Source: Areca catechu (Eukaryota > Streptophyta > Magnoliopsida > Arecales > Arecaceae). Taken from it: a DNA stretch of 64,000 nucleotides. Where the stretch lies: NCBI GenBank assembly GCA_021397845.1, contig CM038045.1, positions 122,556,496-122,620,495 on the forward strand. The letters are read 5' to 3'. Numbering within the stretch: the stretch's first letter is position 1; each line of letters opens with the position of its first letter. The notes beneath the pieces are model-generated. The model was not told the origin of the DNA. It searched no databases and was given only the letters and a program-made list of their open reading frames with translations. Shown in pieces: positions 1 through 12,014 of this stretch. The translations under genes and the position numbers were made by a program.

Positions 1-1935
1 AGATGGAGGATGAGGAGGATTAGGCCATAGAAGAAAAAGAAAATTTCTTCCTCTCTTTCTCTCTTCTCCCTAACACCAAGAAGCAACTCCTCATGCCCAA
101 GCCTTTTTCCATGCAAAATCCCTCTTTCCTTTTTTTGGTGGCCCCCTTCCTTCTCCTTATGTAATCCTCTCTCAGTTATCTTGCACACTATAATAACAAA
201 TCCCATTTAAAAAATAGGCATGGAGAAGGAGAGAAGTTGGATGGGTTAAGTGTCCTTCCTAGATAAGGAGTTTAGATCTAAATCAAACTCTAACTAATTT
301 AAACCTAAAACTTATTTTAAATTTAAATAACCTTAATCCTAATCAGAATGAAAAAGAGGGAGGTTGCTAATCACAATTTAGTATGGAGATTCTTCATACA
401 AAAAATCATATTTGGCATGAGGAAGGATGTTGTGCAAGATAGGATTTTGACTTGGTCAAAATAGATCCTATTCCCAATTAAAACTCCTTTCAAAAAATTA
501 TCTTACCTTAATCCTAATCTGAATAGGAAGTAGGGGAGGTGCTAATTAGGATTTGGCATGGAGATGCTACATGTAAAAAATAATTTAGCATGGAGAAAGA
601 TGTGGTGCAAGGGAAGAGATTCTTGACATGGACAAAATAAATTCTAATCCCAATTTAATTTGGTTTGATATATTTAAATATCTTGAACATTATCTAATTA
701 GGCTCCAATAAACTTAATTAATCATAAATTAATCAACTTCAAATCTAAATTAAATCAAGATCAAAATTCTTTAGCGATTAGGTCATCGAATAACCTAATC
801 GGGTAAAATCTAATTGAATGAACTTCAATTAGACTTGTTGAAATCCTCTTTGCTTAATTAAATCATGCCAATTAACAAAATTCAATTACTAATTAATTCT
901 TTGAAAATAAAATTAATAATTAATTAATTATTTATTTATAATATTTGTATAAGGAAATTGTTAATTATATTTATAATTTTTCCACCGAATAATTCTTAAT
1001 CATCGACCAGCCATCATAATCAATCGAAAACTTCTATTGTTGTGACATTATATATTTGATCCCTAAGTCGGTTGCTCAGGAACTATTTCTTGAACTAATC
1101 AATGTGACCATCTAGTAATGGTGCTTGACGTTTGGATAGGTCAAATGATGGCTAAGCAACATTCAAGAACCCAGGCTATGGTTACTGAATAATTCATCTT
1201 TATGGCCTAATGGTCAGGATGACTTCAGAGTCAACTGCGAACTTTGAATCAGTGTATCTGTATGTGTCTCAACCTACTAGATCTTGTGACTCTTCACCAG
1301 GATTACCCAGGCCTAGGTTTTGCTAAATTGAAACATCGCCGAGTATTTACTCCAATAACTTGGAGTGGTCAATCTCTTCTTAAATCAACATCGATTTGAT
1401 AAGTATTTGACTACACCTAGAAACCTTCCATTATTGGATTAAAAATCTAGGTAGTTTGATACCAAGTATAGTGAGTTGCTCACCAAGTCATCATAATAGT
1501 CTCATGTCAAAGAGACATTGATACCCATATCCTTTCTATGAGATATTCTTGATTGCAGAAAACTCCACAAAGTTGGTCACTATTTAGTGAGATGTACTCC
1601 TACATTTAGCTGCATGCCATACTAGTCTCCACACTCTTGGTTAAGAGAACAACCAACCTATATAGCACACAATAACCTATACTTGATAAACATTATTATC
1701 CTAGGTAACAACATATTATTTTGTTGCAAACCAATTTAAAAACCATCGATAAATCTTCCTTTATCAAATCAATGTAGTTCTAAGGACTTCAACACATTAG
1801 AATTCACAAAAAAGATAACAAATAGTGTTGAGCTTTCAATAATAACAGTGATTTTATTTATAATTTATATACATTTACAAGATATCTCAACCATCTACAA
1901 TCTAGATGATTAGCTTTATGACACTTTTTCCAACA
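1..1935 (-). repeat. 3' LTR of element E (cut by window start)
   Basis: On the minus strand the LTR begins TGTTGGAAAAAG at 1935, directly after the polypurine tract at 1936-1948. It is alignable by eye in reverse complement to the plus-strand LTR at 61307-63502 (for example the block near 980-1030 against 62210-62255, and 1870-1910 against 61330-61400). It is also distantly like the LTR of element C. The first bases of the window are LTR interior, so a few hundred bases are missing. No gene is seen in it. Confidence 0.8.
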
Positions 1936-1948
1936 ACTCCCACTTGGA

Positions 1949-4108
1949 CTAGAGCCATCAAAATAGTATCATATACCCATCTTTCACCTGTGACCGTCAA
2001 ACTCTTTGATTTTGAGAGCTTTAGTAAATGGGTCATTCAGGTTCTCCTTTCTATTGATCTTCTGAAGGTCGATGTGTCACCTCATTCTATAATCTCTTAG
2101 ACAAGATGGTGAGACACAGAATATGCTTGGTATGCTGATGTACCTTTGATTCCTAAACTTGAGCAATAGCTCTAGTGCTATTATAAGCAGAATAATTGGA
2201 ACATGAATTGAGGGTGCTACTCCAAGCTTGGTGATGAACTTTTATAGCTATACAGCTTTCTTTGCAGCATCAAATGCCACAATATACTCTGCCTTGCATA
2301 CTAAAATAGTCATAGTGTGTTGCTTGGAACTTTTCCAACAAACAAATCCTCTGTTATGGGTAAAGACATAACTCGTCACACTTTTGCTATCATCCTGGTT
2401 TGATTGAAAATTAGAGTTAGTATAATTGACTAGTTTCAAGTAAAGATCTCCATAAACCAACCATTGGTCCTTAGATTTCTTAAATACTTAAGAATAGTTT
2501 TTACAACCTTCCAATGGTTCTCACCTAGATCAGATTGGTATCTACTCACTACTCCCAGTAGTATGCCACATCTAGTCGCGTACATGTCATGGCATATATA
2601 ATGGATTCCATTACTAAGACAAATGGAATTATACTCATATGTTCTCTCTCTTGAGGAGTTGTCAGACAATCCTTCTTAAAGAGAGTAATTTCATGGCTTA
2701 TCGGAAGATAGCCTTTCTCAGAATTCACCATGTTGAACTGCTTTAGCACAGTATTAATGTACATTATTTAAGATAACCCGAGCAACCTTTTAGATCTAGT
2801 CCTATAGATCTTCATCCCAAGGATGTGGGTTGCTTCTCCCAGGTCCTTCATGGAGAATTGGAATGATAGCCAAACCTTTATTCTCTACATTGCAGGAATA
2901 TCGTTCCCTATTAAGAGAATGTCATCCATATACAAAACAAAAAACACAACTACTAAACCATTAGTCCATTTGTATAAGTAGGGCTCTTCTCTATTCTTAA
3001 TGAAGCTATATATTATGATCACCTTATCAAAATGAATGTTCCAACTCTGAGATGCCTGCTTCAATCCATAAATAGATCTTTGAAGCTTGCACACTTTTGA
3101 TTCATCTATGGATGTGAACCCTTCAGGTTGTCTTATATATACCTCTTCTTCCAACTCTCCATTTAGAAAAGTGGTTTTGACATCATTTGCTAGTTCTCAA
3201 AATCAAGATGCATCACTATCGCAAGCATAATCTCAATGGATTTGAGCATTACCATAGGTAAAAATATCTTGTCATAGTCAATACTATAATGCCGACGTTA
3301 TCCTTTAGTAACCATATAAGCTTTATAGGTCTCCACCATCTCATTTATACCCTTTTTCTTTTTGAAAACCTATTTACACCCTATGGGTTTTATCCCTTTA
3401 GGTGGCACACTATTGATCTATATGGACTCCATTTTAGATTTCATCGCTTCAAACCATTTCTCAAAGTCAGAACTCTACATCACATCCATATAGGTGATCG
3501 GATTCTCATTATTTTCATCATGTTCAACATGATCTTTATCCCAGACCAAGAAATCATGGTATATATCTAGCTGATGCGGTATTCTACCGGATCTCCTTAA
3601 GGTTGCCTCTATAATAGGCTCTAAGTTCGATCTAAACAAAACTAGTTGAATTGGTTCAATTAATTGTGTCAATTCTTCTACTTGTCCAACTTCTTCAAGT
3701 TCAACCTTAGAGGTATTAGTTCCTTTCTGGAGAAACTAAAGAACACTATGTGTTCATCAGTATGGTGGAATAAATAACCCTTCATTTCATTTAGATACCC
3801 TATAAATGTACACCTATTAGACCTAGGCCTAAGCTTGTCCATTTTCAAACATTTAATATAAGCTGGAGATCCCCAGACCCTAAGGTGTGAGAGTACCGGC
3901 TTACCTCCTCTCTATGTCTCATATGGCATTTTGTTTATAGCTTGCTAAAAACTCTATTTAGAATATAACAAGCCGACTCTAGTGCATATCCCCAGAAAGA
4001 GATAGGCAGACTTCCAAATCCCATCATGGACTGACCTTATCTAACAAGATTTGATTCATCTTTTTAGACTCTCCATTATGCTGAGGTATCTTGGGAGGAG
4101 TCCATTAT
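1949..4108 (-). pseudogene. Element E copia pol: integrase end, reverse transcriptase, RNase H
   Basis: Degenerate pol reading leftwards. About 4108-3475 holds the end of integrase and the linker to RT. The RT core is at 3154-2885, with the QPEGF motif, YGLKQAS, and the catalytic box as YMDD (LYMDDILL). The RT thumb follows at 2764-2549, with the family's SRYQSDLGENHWK stretch. RNase H is at 2460-2248 in a shifted frame, including the SKQHT and KAEYI segments. The pol stop, after a degenerate Trp-Leu end, is at 1949-1951, just before the polypurine tract. Many stops and frameshifts; not functional. The 5' part of the same pol is beyond element A at 51639-52790. Confidence 0.85.
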
Positions 4109-4698
4109 TGAAAGAATAATGCCCTAAAAGCCAATCATATTTCTTATGAAATAGGGTCTTATCTATAAAATTCTCCTGACTCATGTATGATATTAATAAA
4201 AGATATTTTATTTCATCATATGCCGTGTCATATACTTTATTATTTTAAGATTATGATGAACCCCATAAATTAAGATAATAGTTTTAGGATTATGATGGAG
4301 TTCATAATAGTGAGACTTAAGATCTTATAAATTCTAATATAAAATATTCCTATGATCATCGAGTCAGGGATCGATGTTTCCAGAGAGACTAGCACATCCT
4401 ATGTATGTTCGATGGAGAGATTGGTTAGTCTCATGACCACTTATGTAGGAACACTAATACAAGGATATGGGTGCTCATCAGGGTATGAGTTCACTGAATT
4501 GATCCATCATGAGAATATCTTATGGAAGTCTTACTTGTCAAAAGATGATTCTCTTAGTGAAAGTTGTGCAAGTGATCCTTAGACCTGAGATCACCATGGT
4601 AGCTTGTACACATGAATCCATATTTTGGTTCATACTCATTCATGACTAAGTCATGTATAGGATGTTCATGGATATAGTGAATTGTGTATGAAGGCTAT
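4109..4698 (+). repeat. Element A 5' LTR, first piece (U3 start)
   Basis: Matches the start of the 3' LTR at 49283 onward (both open TGAAAGAATA, then CTAAAAGCCAATCATATTTC). The piece ends in GCTAT (4694-4698), which is repeated at 24888-24892 on the other side of element B. The 76-aa open frame at 4352-4582 is LTR sequence without coding resemblance. Confidence 0.9.
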
Positions 4699-6164
4699 TG
4701 AAAGAATTATGCCTTGAAAGTCAATTGCAGTTATTATATTAGTAGCATTTTTGTATTTTTCCAACTCAAGATTGATATTAATAAAGGCAATTTATGATTC
4801 ATCATTTGCTGTATCTTATATTTTAATTATAAGATTATGATGAACCCCATAGGTTATGGCAATGGAATTAGGGTTATGAAGGAGATCAAAATGGTGAGAC
4901 CTAAGTTCTTATAAACCTAAATCTAAAATGTTCCTAGTTGATGGATCATTGATTTAGGGATTGATGAATTCGGAAAGACTGGCACATCCTATGTATGCTC
5001 GATGGAAAGGGTGGTTGGTCTCATAACCACTTGTGTAGAGACACTAATACAAGAATATGGGTGCTCATTAGATTATGAGTCCACTGAACTAATCCGATAA
5101 GAGAACATCAAATAAAAGTCATACTTGTCAAAAGAATGTTCTCTTAGTAGGAGTTATGCATGTGATCCTTAGACTTGAGACTATAATAGTATAATGTGCA
5201 CATGAACCCATATTTTGGTGCATGCTCATTCATGGCAATTAAGTCATGTACAGGATACTTCTAGATATGGTGGATTGTGTATGAAGGTAATGAGTAGGTC
5301 AACAAGGAATCAATCACTCCTAGTAAGAGGAGAAGTTATTCCATGCGATCTCTTTGAATGATGACTCAAGAAGTCTTTGATAAAAGCATGATGATATTAG
5401 ATAGGGTATCTAATCTTTCATCGGTATAGTCTTTATTATTGAATTGAGATTCGAAAGGATTAAAAGCTAGGATTTGACATTTATCGGGCCCATCACTTAA
5501 TCAAGATAATGGGAGATCGAATGATTGAATTATACGGTAACTTTCCACTGAAGGGTATTTTGATAATTTCTACCAAATTTCTCATCTTCTTGGTAGGCAT
5601 GACACATTGCTAGATGTCAATTATGTCTTGTATGTTTTCATGGATTAATTCAATTGGATTCATGAGTTAATTTGAAAGTTGGTTTGAATTGGCAAGTTAA
5701 GTCAGCTCAATTTGACCTAATTAGATCAATCAGGTTTAATTGGATCGAATCGGCTTGGACCTAGACCTATTTCTGGCTATATATGGAACTCAAAGGGTCA
5801 CACACATTAGGGAATTGGTCAAAGAATTCAATTATTGTTGACCCCTTGAATGATTTTGATGATCACAAAATATTGGAGCATGTATATGTTATTAATTCTT
5901 TCAATTACTTGAGAAGTTTTTGCAGGAAAATGGTTATCTTTAGTTTAATTGGTTTTTAAATTGGTTGAAAGGTAATTCAATATTGTATAGACTCTTATAT
6001 ACTTTAAATTGTAAAAGCCTTAATTTTTCAACTACATAATCTTGTAAAAGGGCTGTAAAATTATAAAAATAAGAGTGAGTAGATTAGCTCTTGTTGGATT
6101 CACATGTTGAAGAATTTTGAAAAAGTTTGAAGCCTTAAATGAAGTTTTGGCAAGAGCCAACTCA

Positions 6165-6452
6165 TGGATCAAGAGCCGACATCTTCTGGCATGGCATAAA
6201 AAAATTTTAGAGTTTCAGTACCTCGAGCCGACTCAAGCCCTGAAGAGCGGACTCGTCCAGAGTTATGTTTGTTGGTGACTGAGACTTCGAGCCGACTCTG
6301 CCCTGAAGAGCCGACTCAAGGAAAATGTTGATTTGCATTGATTGAAGGTTTGAGCCGACTCTAGCTTCAAGAGTTGACTCACATAGTTTTTTTGTTTGGG
6401 CTGTCTGAGACTTCGAGCCAACTCGTGGACCTCGAGCCAACTCAAGTGACCA
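6165..6452 (+). repeat. GAGCCGACTC decamer array in S1
   Basis: About ten spaced copies of GAGCCGACTC and close variants (GAGCGGACTC, GAGTTGACTC, GAGCCAACTC) within 290 bp, commonly in pairs about 17-25 bp apart separated by CTGAA-like spacers. The decamer is a near inverted repeat. Upstream of a TATA-like site at 6565, so it could sit in the U3 promoter region; that role is inference. Confidence 0.8.
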
Positions 6453-6564
6453 TTTTCTGCACTCTAACGGCTAGTTGCTGAAAGTAGATTTTGAACTCCA
6501 AATGATCTCCAACAGCTCTTTTTCAAATCCCTAGGACCTACAATAGCTATATTTCATGGAAGAA

Positions 6565-6572
6565 TATAAAAG
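6565..6572 (+). promoter_or_regulatory. TATA-like box of solo LTR S1
   Basis: TATAAAAG, in the middle of the LTR and about 115 bp after the decamer array. The place fits a U3 promoter. Confidence 0.45.
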
Positions 6573-8062
6573 AGATTACTTTTGATTGATTAAAACAATT
6601 TTTGAGGGATTATTCATTGATTTATCTTGGGAATTTGAAAAGCCTTCAAGTCTTTCACCAACCCATTTCAAGAGCATTCAAGATAGGATTCAAAGCTCCA
6701 CCAACTTCTTTTCATCATTGAATCCACTCATTGAAGAAGCAAAGAAGTAGCTTGAAGAGTATTCAAGGCTAGGCTTCACCTTAATCTACATCATCAACAT
6801 TTAAACAAACTCAGTTTATTGTGTAGTTGCTTTATATTTCTCTCATATCTTGTTTTCTCTCTAAGAATAGCAAGGGGCTGAGTCTTAAAAGAGGGTTAAA
6901 TGTTTTTAGGTGAATCTTGTGAAAACCTAAGTTGGGTTCTTGGTGATCCCAATATAAAACCAAGTGTTAGGGTTTCTTTGGTGATCCCGTTTAAAACCAA
7001 AGGGAGTTTGGTTTTCTTTGGTGATCCTGGTAAAACCAAAGTGTATAGGTTTGGATTGTGAGTATGGTAAAACAATCTGACTGTATTCTGATTAGGAGAT
7101 ATAGTGGAAATTCTAAGTGGTCCTTGGGTAGTGGATGTAGGAGCCAGTTGCTCCTAACCACTCTAAATTTCCTTGTGTTTGTGTTTGTGCTTTACCTTAT
7201 TGCATTTATTTAATTACTTCCGCATTGCATATTACACCACAATACCAAAAGGATTTCAAATTGCACATACTTGCCAAAAATTTTATAATCCTAATTCACC
7301 CCCCTCTTGGGAAGCCATCTGGGCAACAATTATATTTTTATTAGGATCATGGGATCCAATTGACTAGCTAATTGACATACTAGCATATGTTGGCTAGCCC
7401 AACTCCTAATCCAATTGGATTGGATCAGCTTGTTTGCTAATTAGGCTAACCAATTTAAGTAGTATTTAAATTGGATTGATTCCTAGGTGGGACAGCCTAA
7501 TTCAGTATTTTTTGTATTTATTTGATATTTATCTTGGTCAAAATGAAGAGCATGGTCAAAATGCAGGAGCATGGCATGGACTCTTGGCGCAAATTTATGG
7601 TATGCGCCAAGAAAAGTGTGTGCAGAAGGACCAAGAGTCCTTTTACCAGTCAATCACAAAGGCCAAATAAAGTCCAAAGGACTTCATCCTTATCTCCATG
7701 CCCATTTGGAAGGGCATTGACCGATCAAAAGAATGGAATTCGGTGTGGGAGGGGTTGGCGCAAAATGAAGAGTTGCGTCTCTTCATTTTGGTGCTAATTT
7801 GAGACTTGGATCCTTCTGTTTGAAGGCTCTTGTTTTTCTCCGATGCCTCACATATGAAACCACACCTTTTGTTCTTCCCATAATTGGTCAAATCTATGTG
7901 GCAGAATGAGGATTAATGTTGGAAACCAAAGAGACAAAAAGTTCCCTTGGCGCATGGAAAAACTTATCAGGATATGTCCTTTCATTCTTATAAGACTCCT
8001 TCTACATGAAGGGTCTTATCAAATGGCTGATGGATAGACATATCAGGTGCCTCATCCCTCTC

Positions 8063-8070
8063 TATATATT
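8063..8070 (+). promoter_or_regulatory. TATA-like box of element B 5' LTR
   Basis: TATATATT after a C-rich CATCCCTCTC stretch. The same block is kept in the 3' LTR at 24349-24356, and fragment G has TATATAAAG at the matching place. Confidence 0.45.
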
Positions 8071-8609
8071 GGCATTTGTAATTTGATGCCAAGGCATAAG
8101 AGTCTCCCATCAGAATACTACCTGCTATTTTTTCTCCCTCTTCCTTAAGACAAGGTTTGTCTCTTTAAGACAAAACTTGTTCTTTCTAGATAAGGCTAGT
8201 CTAATTAAGATAAAAGCCTAGGAAGAAAAACAAAAGGGGTATTAGAGAACTGAGAGTGGATTCAGAGAGTTCTCTGAGAGCCCTACAGGAGGATAGGGGA
8301 TCCATCAAAGGAAGAAAGTCCGAAAGGCTGTCGGAAGAGTACCAGGCAAACAAGCACTTTCGTAGGAGTGCTTTCTTGGTCTGATTCCTATGTGGATCAC
8401 CTCTAGAGGGCATGCACTTGTGTTCCTACAAGAAATAAAAGAATATAGCATTCCAGGTATTCTTCTATAACCCTAAAGATTTAATTTATTAGTTGTTATG
8501 CTCAAGTGGTCCTAGGGTGTAGGGTTTTGACCTGTCAGGGTTTCGAATATGAAGTTTTTGAAACCTAGTATAGTAGTATTCCACTGCGCTCAGCCTAGGT
8601 AACCCAACA

Positions 8610-8624
8610 ATAGTATCAGAGCCA
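8610..8624 (+). other. Element B primer binding site (mutated)
   Basis: ATAGTATCAGAGCC immediately after the 5' LTR. The family form is GTGGTATCAGAGC, complementary to the 3' end of initiator-Met tRNA (form seen in C and Gy2). Two G-to-A changes spoil the part that pairs with the tRNA CCA end. Confidence 0.8.
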
Positions 8625-9802
8625 CCTTAATGCATGCAATTAGTAATTTCTTTAGTGATTGATTGCTTTCTATGCTATGAATCGATGCATGATTAATTCA
8701 AATTACATATGTAATTTGTTATATCCTAGAATTGCTTTAGATTGGGTTAGTCACCATGGCCATCCAATCATAGGAGCCAATTAGGGTTTAAAGGCTTTCT
8801 TTTTTCATTCAATGTGGTCTCCTATGGCATGTAGGGGTGCTGCTATGGCCATATCCTATGAACATGTGAGGTGAACAGATTGATGTTATAATCATGCTTA
8901 TGGCATGCATATTAGGGGTAATATGCTTGATTGTTGGAATGAATGATATGTTGACATGATTAATCAAGATATGTTAGAGACCATCAAAGCCCTCATAAAA
9001 ATTATATTTAGTCATAGTGTAAGTTAATCATGATGCAAATCTGATTAGGGTTTGATCAGCCAATTGGGGTCTAGGAAAAGTGGTTCTGGGAAGGTAAAGG
9101 GAATGAGGTTTTTAATTAGTTCCGTTGTCTGACATGGCCAACTTAATTGGTATCTAAGGAAAGCAACGGGAAGACCCCCTCATCTCTCCCACTTACCTAG
9201 CCAATGTGGTCACATCTAAACCTTAAATTGGAAATGCTAATTGATTAAGCACACTACAAATTGCCTTCCTTTATGCTATGACAAATTTGTATCAAAACTA
9301 TAGTAGGTTTGTTGAGCAAACTCAAGGCTTACTACTAGGGTTTGATATAAAGTTTGACATGGTGCATTTTATGCTTTATAGTATGATTGATAATGCTACT
9401 TTGTTAAGCAAACTCAAGGGTAACATTATTCAATCATGACTATATAAAATGAAGGGTTCGACTAAACTAAGACATTATGATTTGTTATGCAAACACAAGA
9501 CTGTAAGTGTCTTAGAGGCAAGTGTTATGTTGAGAATTGCAAGGGATGCAATTAGAAAGGAATATCCTACCCTTGAACTTATAAGTGTTTGTTGTGCAAA
9601 CACAAGGCATTTATAAGGAATTGGGATCTTAACCCCACTAAAAAAATCGGATATTGGTTTCTCGTCTACCATAGTTGAGGGTTATAGTATTCAAAGAAAA
9701 TAATTGGAGACACAATTAGATTCATGTCCTAATCTAATTATGGTTATCATCTTGAGTGGTCTGCTTATATATTGTTCTTGTTGTTCATAGATTTAAAATT
9801 AA
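8625..9802 (+). other. Element B untranslated leader with hairpin module and four short inverted repeats
   Basis: No coding sequence. Three kinds of structure are visible. The first is the block CTCCTATGGCATGTAGGGG near 8820, shared with the leaders of C, E and F. The second is the hairpin module at 9122-9203: stem CCGTTG/CAACGG around GGCCAA/TTGG, then the box CACTTACCTAGCCA. The third is four copies of a GTTTG-N5-CAAAC type motif followed by CAAGG, at 9307, 9399, 9480 and 9587. Confidence 0.75.
9122..9203 (+). ncRNA. Leader RNA module of element B (hairpin plus ACTTACCT box)
   Basis: Hairpin arms: CCGTTG (9122-9127) with CAACGG (9164-9169), and CCAA with TTGG inside. The box CACTTACCTAGCCA is at 9190-9203. 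It is the most diverged copy of the module found in A, C, E and Gy2. It is a candidate structured RNA element by comparison only. Confidence 0.45.
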
Positions 9803-10660
9803 ATGGCTTCTTCTCTTTCACTGCGGGGCATCCTGGATAATAATAAATTGACCGGACCAAATTATGTGGACTGGTTGAGGAACCTGAGAATAGTACTTGC
9901 TCAGGAAAAGGTTTCCTACATCCTCGATTCTTTGGATCCAAATCTGATTGAAAATAATGCTACAGAGAAGGAAAATGCCACTTATAGAATGTGACAGAAT
10001 GACAACTTGATTGTTAATGCATCATGTTAGCCTCGATGAGCCATTGCTATAGAGGCAATATGAAGACATGGAACATCAGTCCATACTGCTCAATCTCAAA
10101 GAGCTGTATGGAGAGCATAGTAGGATTGCTAGATATGAAATATCTAAGCAGTTGTTCTGAGCACGAATGAGTGATGGCTCACCTATACAGGTCCGTGTTC
10201 TTGAGATGATTGACTTAATCACCCAATTAGGTCAATTAGGCTTTGTCATGGATGGGGAGCTTAATCAGGATTTCATCCTATAATCACTCCTAGATTCCTT
10301 CTCTTAGTTTGTCATAAACTACCACATGAACAAACTAAATCTTTCATAACCAGACTGCTTAACAAGCTTAAGATAGCTGAGAGCCACTTCAAAGGAGATA
10401 AGGGTAATCATCTTCTTCTAGTTGATGGGAAGATGAAAGGGGTAATGAAAAAGGGTACAAAGTGGAAGCTGAACCCTAAGAACAGCATCAATAATAGAAG
10501 GCAAAGAGGCCTTCAAATGATGGATCCTGTTTCTTCTATTGCAAGAAGGGACATTGAAAGAAGAACTGCAACATGTATCTTGCAGGTCTAAAGCAGGATG
10601 CCAATGGAGCATCAAAATGTATGTTTATGATACAAACAAACTTATCATTGAGCTCTTCAA
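9803..10660 (+). pseudogene. Element B copia gag
   Basis: Starts ATGGCTTCTTCTC; the first 60 residues read MASSLSLRGILDNNKLTGPN and on to a WLRNLRIVL segment, the N-terminus of plant copia Gag (nucleocapsid, forms the virus-like particle). The frame then breaks: a TGA replaces Trp in MWQND near 9992, with further stops up to 10330. A basic region (KGVMKKGTK) follows at 10440-10510. The zinc knuckle is at about 10530-10580, as C-X3-C with GH and a final Cys, its Trp again changed to TGA. The knuckle spacing is abnormal. Same family as gag of A (45368-46138). Non-functional. Confidence 0.85.
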
Positions 10661-11990
10661 CTTCTAATTCATGGGTATTGGATATCGCATGCGGGTCTCA
10701 AATCTGCAAGTCTTCGCAAAGACTCCACAAGATTAGAAGGTTTAAGAAATGTGACTTCAAGATTTATGGTGCGAGTAGAGAAGCCATTCATGCTAAAGCT
10801 ATTGGAACCTAATGGAATTGAAAGACTGTTATTTCATTCTAGATGTTATTAGAAATATTATTTCTGTACCTCTGTTATTAAGACAAGGTTATGAAATAAA
10901 AGTTGAAAAAAATAGTTGTTCCATTTTTTGTTCTAATGACTTCTTTGGAATGGAAAAATTTGTGAATGGTCTTTTAATTTTATCACTTAATGATGAAGTA
11001 TTGCTTGTAGAAAACAAAAAGTGAAAGAGAGATGATACTAATGAAACATTCCTTTAGCATTGTCGATTAGGTCATATTAGTGAGTCAAGGATTAACAAGT
11101 TATACAAAAATGATTTCTTTGGTCCTTATGATTATAAATCATTAGAAACTTGTGAATCTTGCCTCATAAAAAAAATGACCAAGTCTCCATTCACTGGACA
11201 TGGAGAAAGGGCAACTGAGTTATTAGGTTTAATATACTCAGATATATGTGGACCTATGTTAACTCAGGCTAAAGGAGGATACTCTTATTTCATCACTTTC
11301 ATTGATGATTTATCTAGGTTCGGATATGTGTATCTCATGAAACATAAATCCAAAGCCTTTGATAAATTTAAAGAGTATCAAAGTATGGTTGAGAAACAAA
11401 CTAGAAAAAATATTAAAGTCCTTTGTCTGACCGAGGAGAATACTTGTCTAGTGAATTTCTTAATCATCTTGAGTCAAATGGTATTCTCTCTGAATGGACC
11501 CCTCCATATGCACCGTAATTAAATGGTATAGCAGAAAGGAGGAATCATACCTTATTTGATGGGTCCATGATATGCTTCACAGATCTTCCAATATCCTTTA
11601 GGGGATATGCCTTAGAAACTGCTGCATATGTTTTAAATAGGGTACCATCAAAATCAGTAGTACCTAGTACTCCATATGAATTATAGAATGGCAAGAAACC
11701 AAGTCTTAATCATCTTAAGATTTAAGGTTGTCTAGCTTATGTTAAAAAGGAATTTGGACATAATCTAAGTGCTAGGGCTAAGAAATGTAGGTTTATCATT
11801 ATCTCAAGAGGGTATTGGATACCTATTCTATCATCTTACTAAACAAAAGGTTCTTATTAGTAGGCATGATGTATTCTTGAAAAAAGAATTCATCCAAGAA
11901 GAAGGTAATGGGAGAATAATTGACTTGAGTGAAGTTCAAAATGAACAAACTTAAGTTCCTCAAGTAGATGTACCAGTTAAGCAGGTACAA
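10661..11990 (+). pseudogene. Element B copia protease and integrase
   Basis: The protease active-site region is SWVLDIACGSQICKS at 10660-10710, where the family has D-T/S-G/A. The GAG-pre-integrase zinc region follows at about 11050-11175 (HCRLGH, then CESCL). The integrase core has the first Asp in LIYSDICGP (11230) and the FIDDLSR segment. The second Asp is in SDRGEYL, lost from the main frame by a 1-base shift near 11430. The catalytic Glu is in NGIAERRNHTL near 11530. The family's conserved YVLNRVPSKS stretch is at 11620. At least three stops and frame changes; the DDE residues are legible but not in one frame. Confidence 0.83.
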
Positions 11991-12014
11991 CCATAATACA
12001 CACCTCCTCTCTGT

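Larger units (their letters stand above)
5836..7328 (+). mobile_element. S1: SIRE/Maximus-like solo LTR (1493 bp)
   Basis: Begins TGTTGACCCCTTGAATG and ends CATCTGGGCAACA, flanked by a perfect 5-bp duplication ATTAT (5831-5835, 7329-7333). Removing it restores the LTR text seen uninterrupted at 23630-23660. The end with CACCCCCCTCTTGGGA before GGGCAACA is typical of SIRE-type copia LTRs. There is no internal sequence, so it is a solo LTR, the usual product of recombination between two LTRs. The short frames at 6207-6445 lie in its decamer array and are not coding. Confidence 0.88.
4699..8609 (+). repeat. Element B 5' LTR, carrying solo LTR S1
   Basis: Runs from TGAAAGAATTATG to AACCCAACA at 8609, followed at once by the primer site. 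Sequence 4699-5835 plus 7334-8609 is matched by the 3' LTR segments 13674-14462, 17021-17168 and 23453-24887 (shared blocks include the GGACCTAGACC / CACACACATTAGGGAATTGG stretch before S1 and the LTR ends). No gene is seen in it. Confidence 0.88.

Noticed and set aside
6207..6445. Two minus-strand frames with repeated ESALQG and RVGS words, looking like a repeat protein
   Set aside because: Products of the GAGCCGACTC array in the solo LTR S1.
8610..8624. tRNA genes suggested by the initiator-Met complementary sequences
   Set aside because: These are primer sites of retroelements; no tRNA fold surrounds them. I saw no tRNA, rRNA or CRISPR array anywhere.
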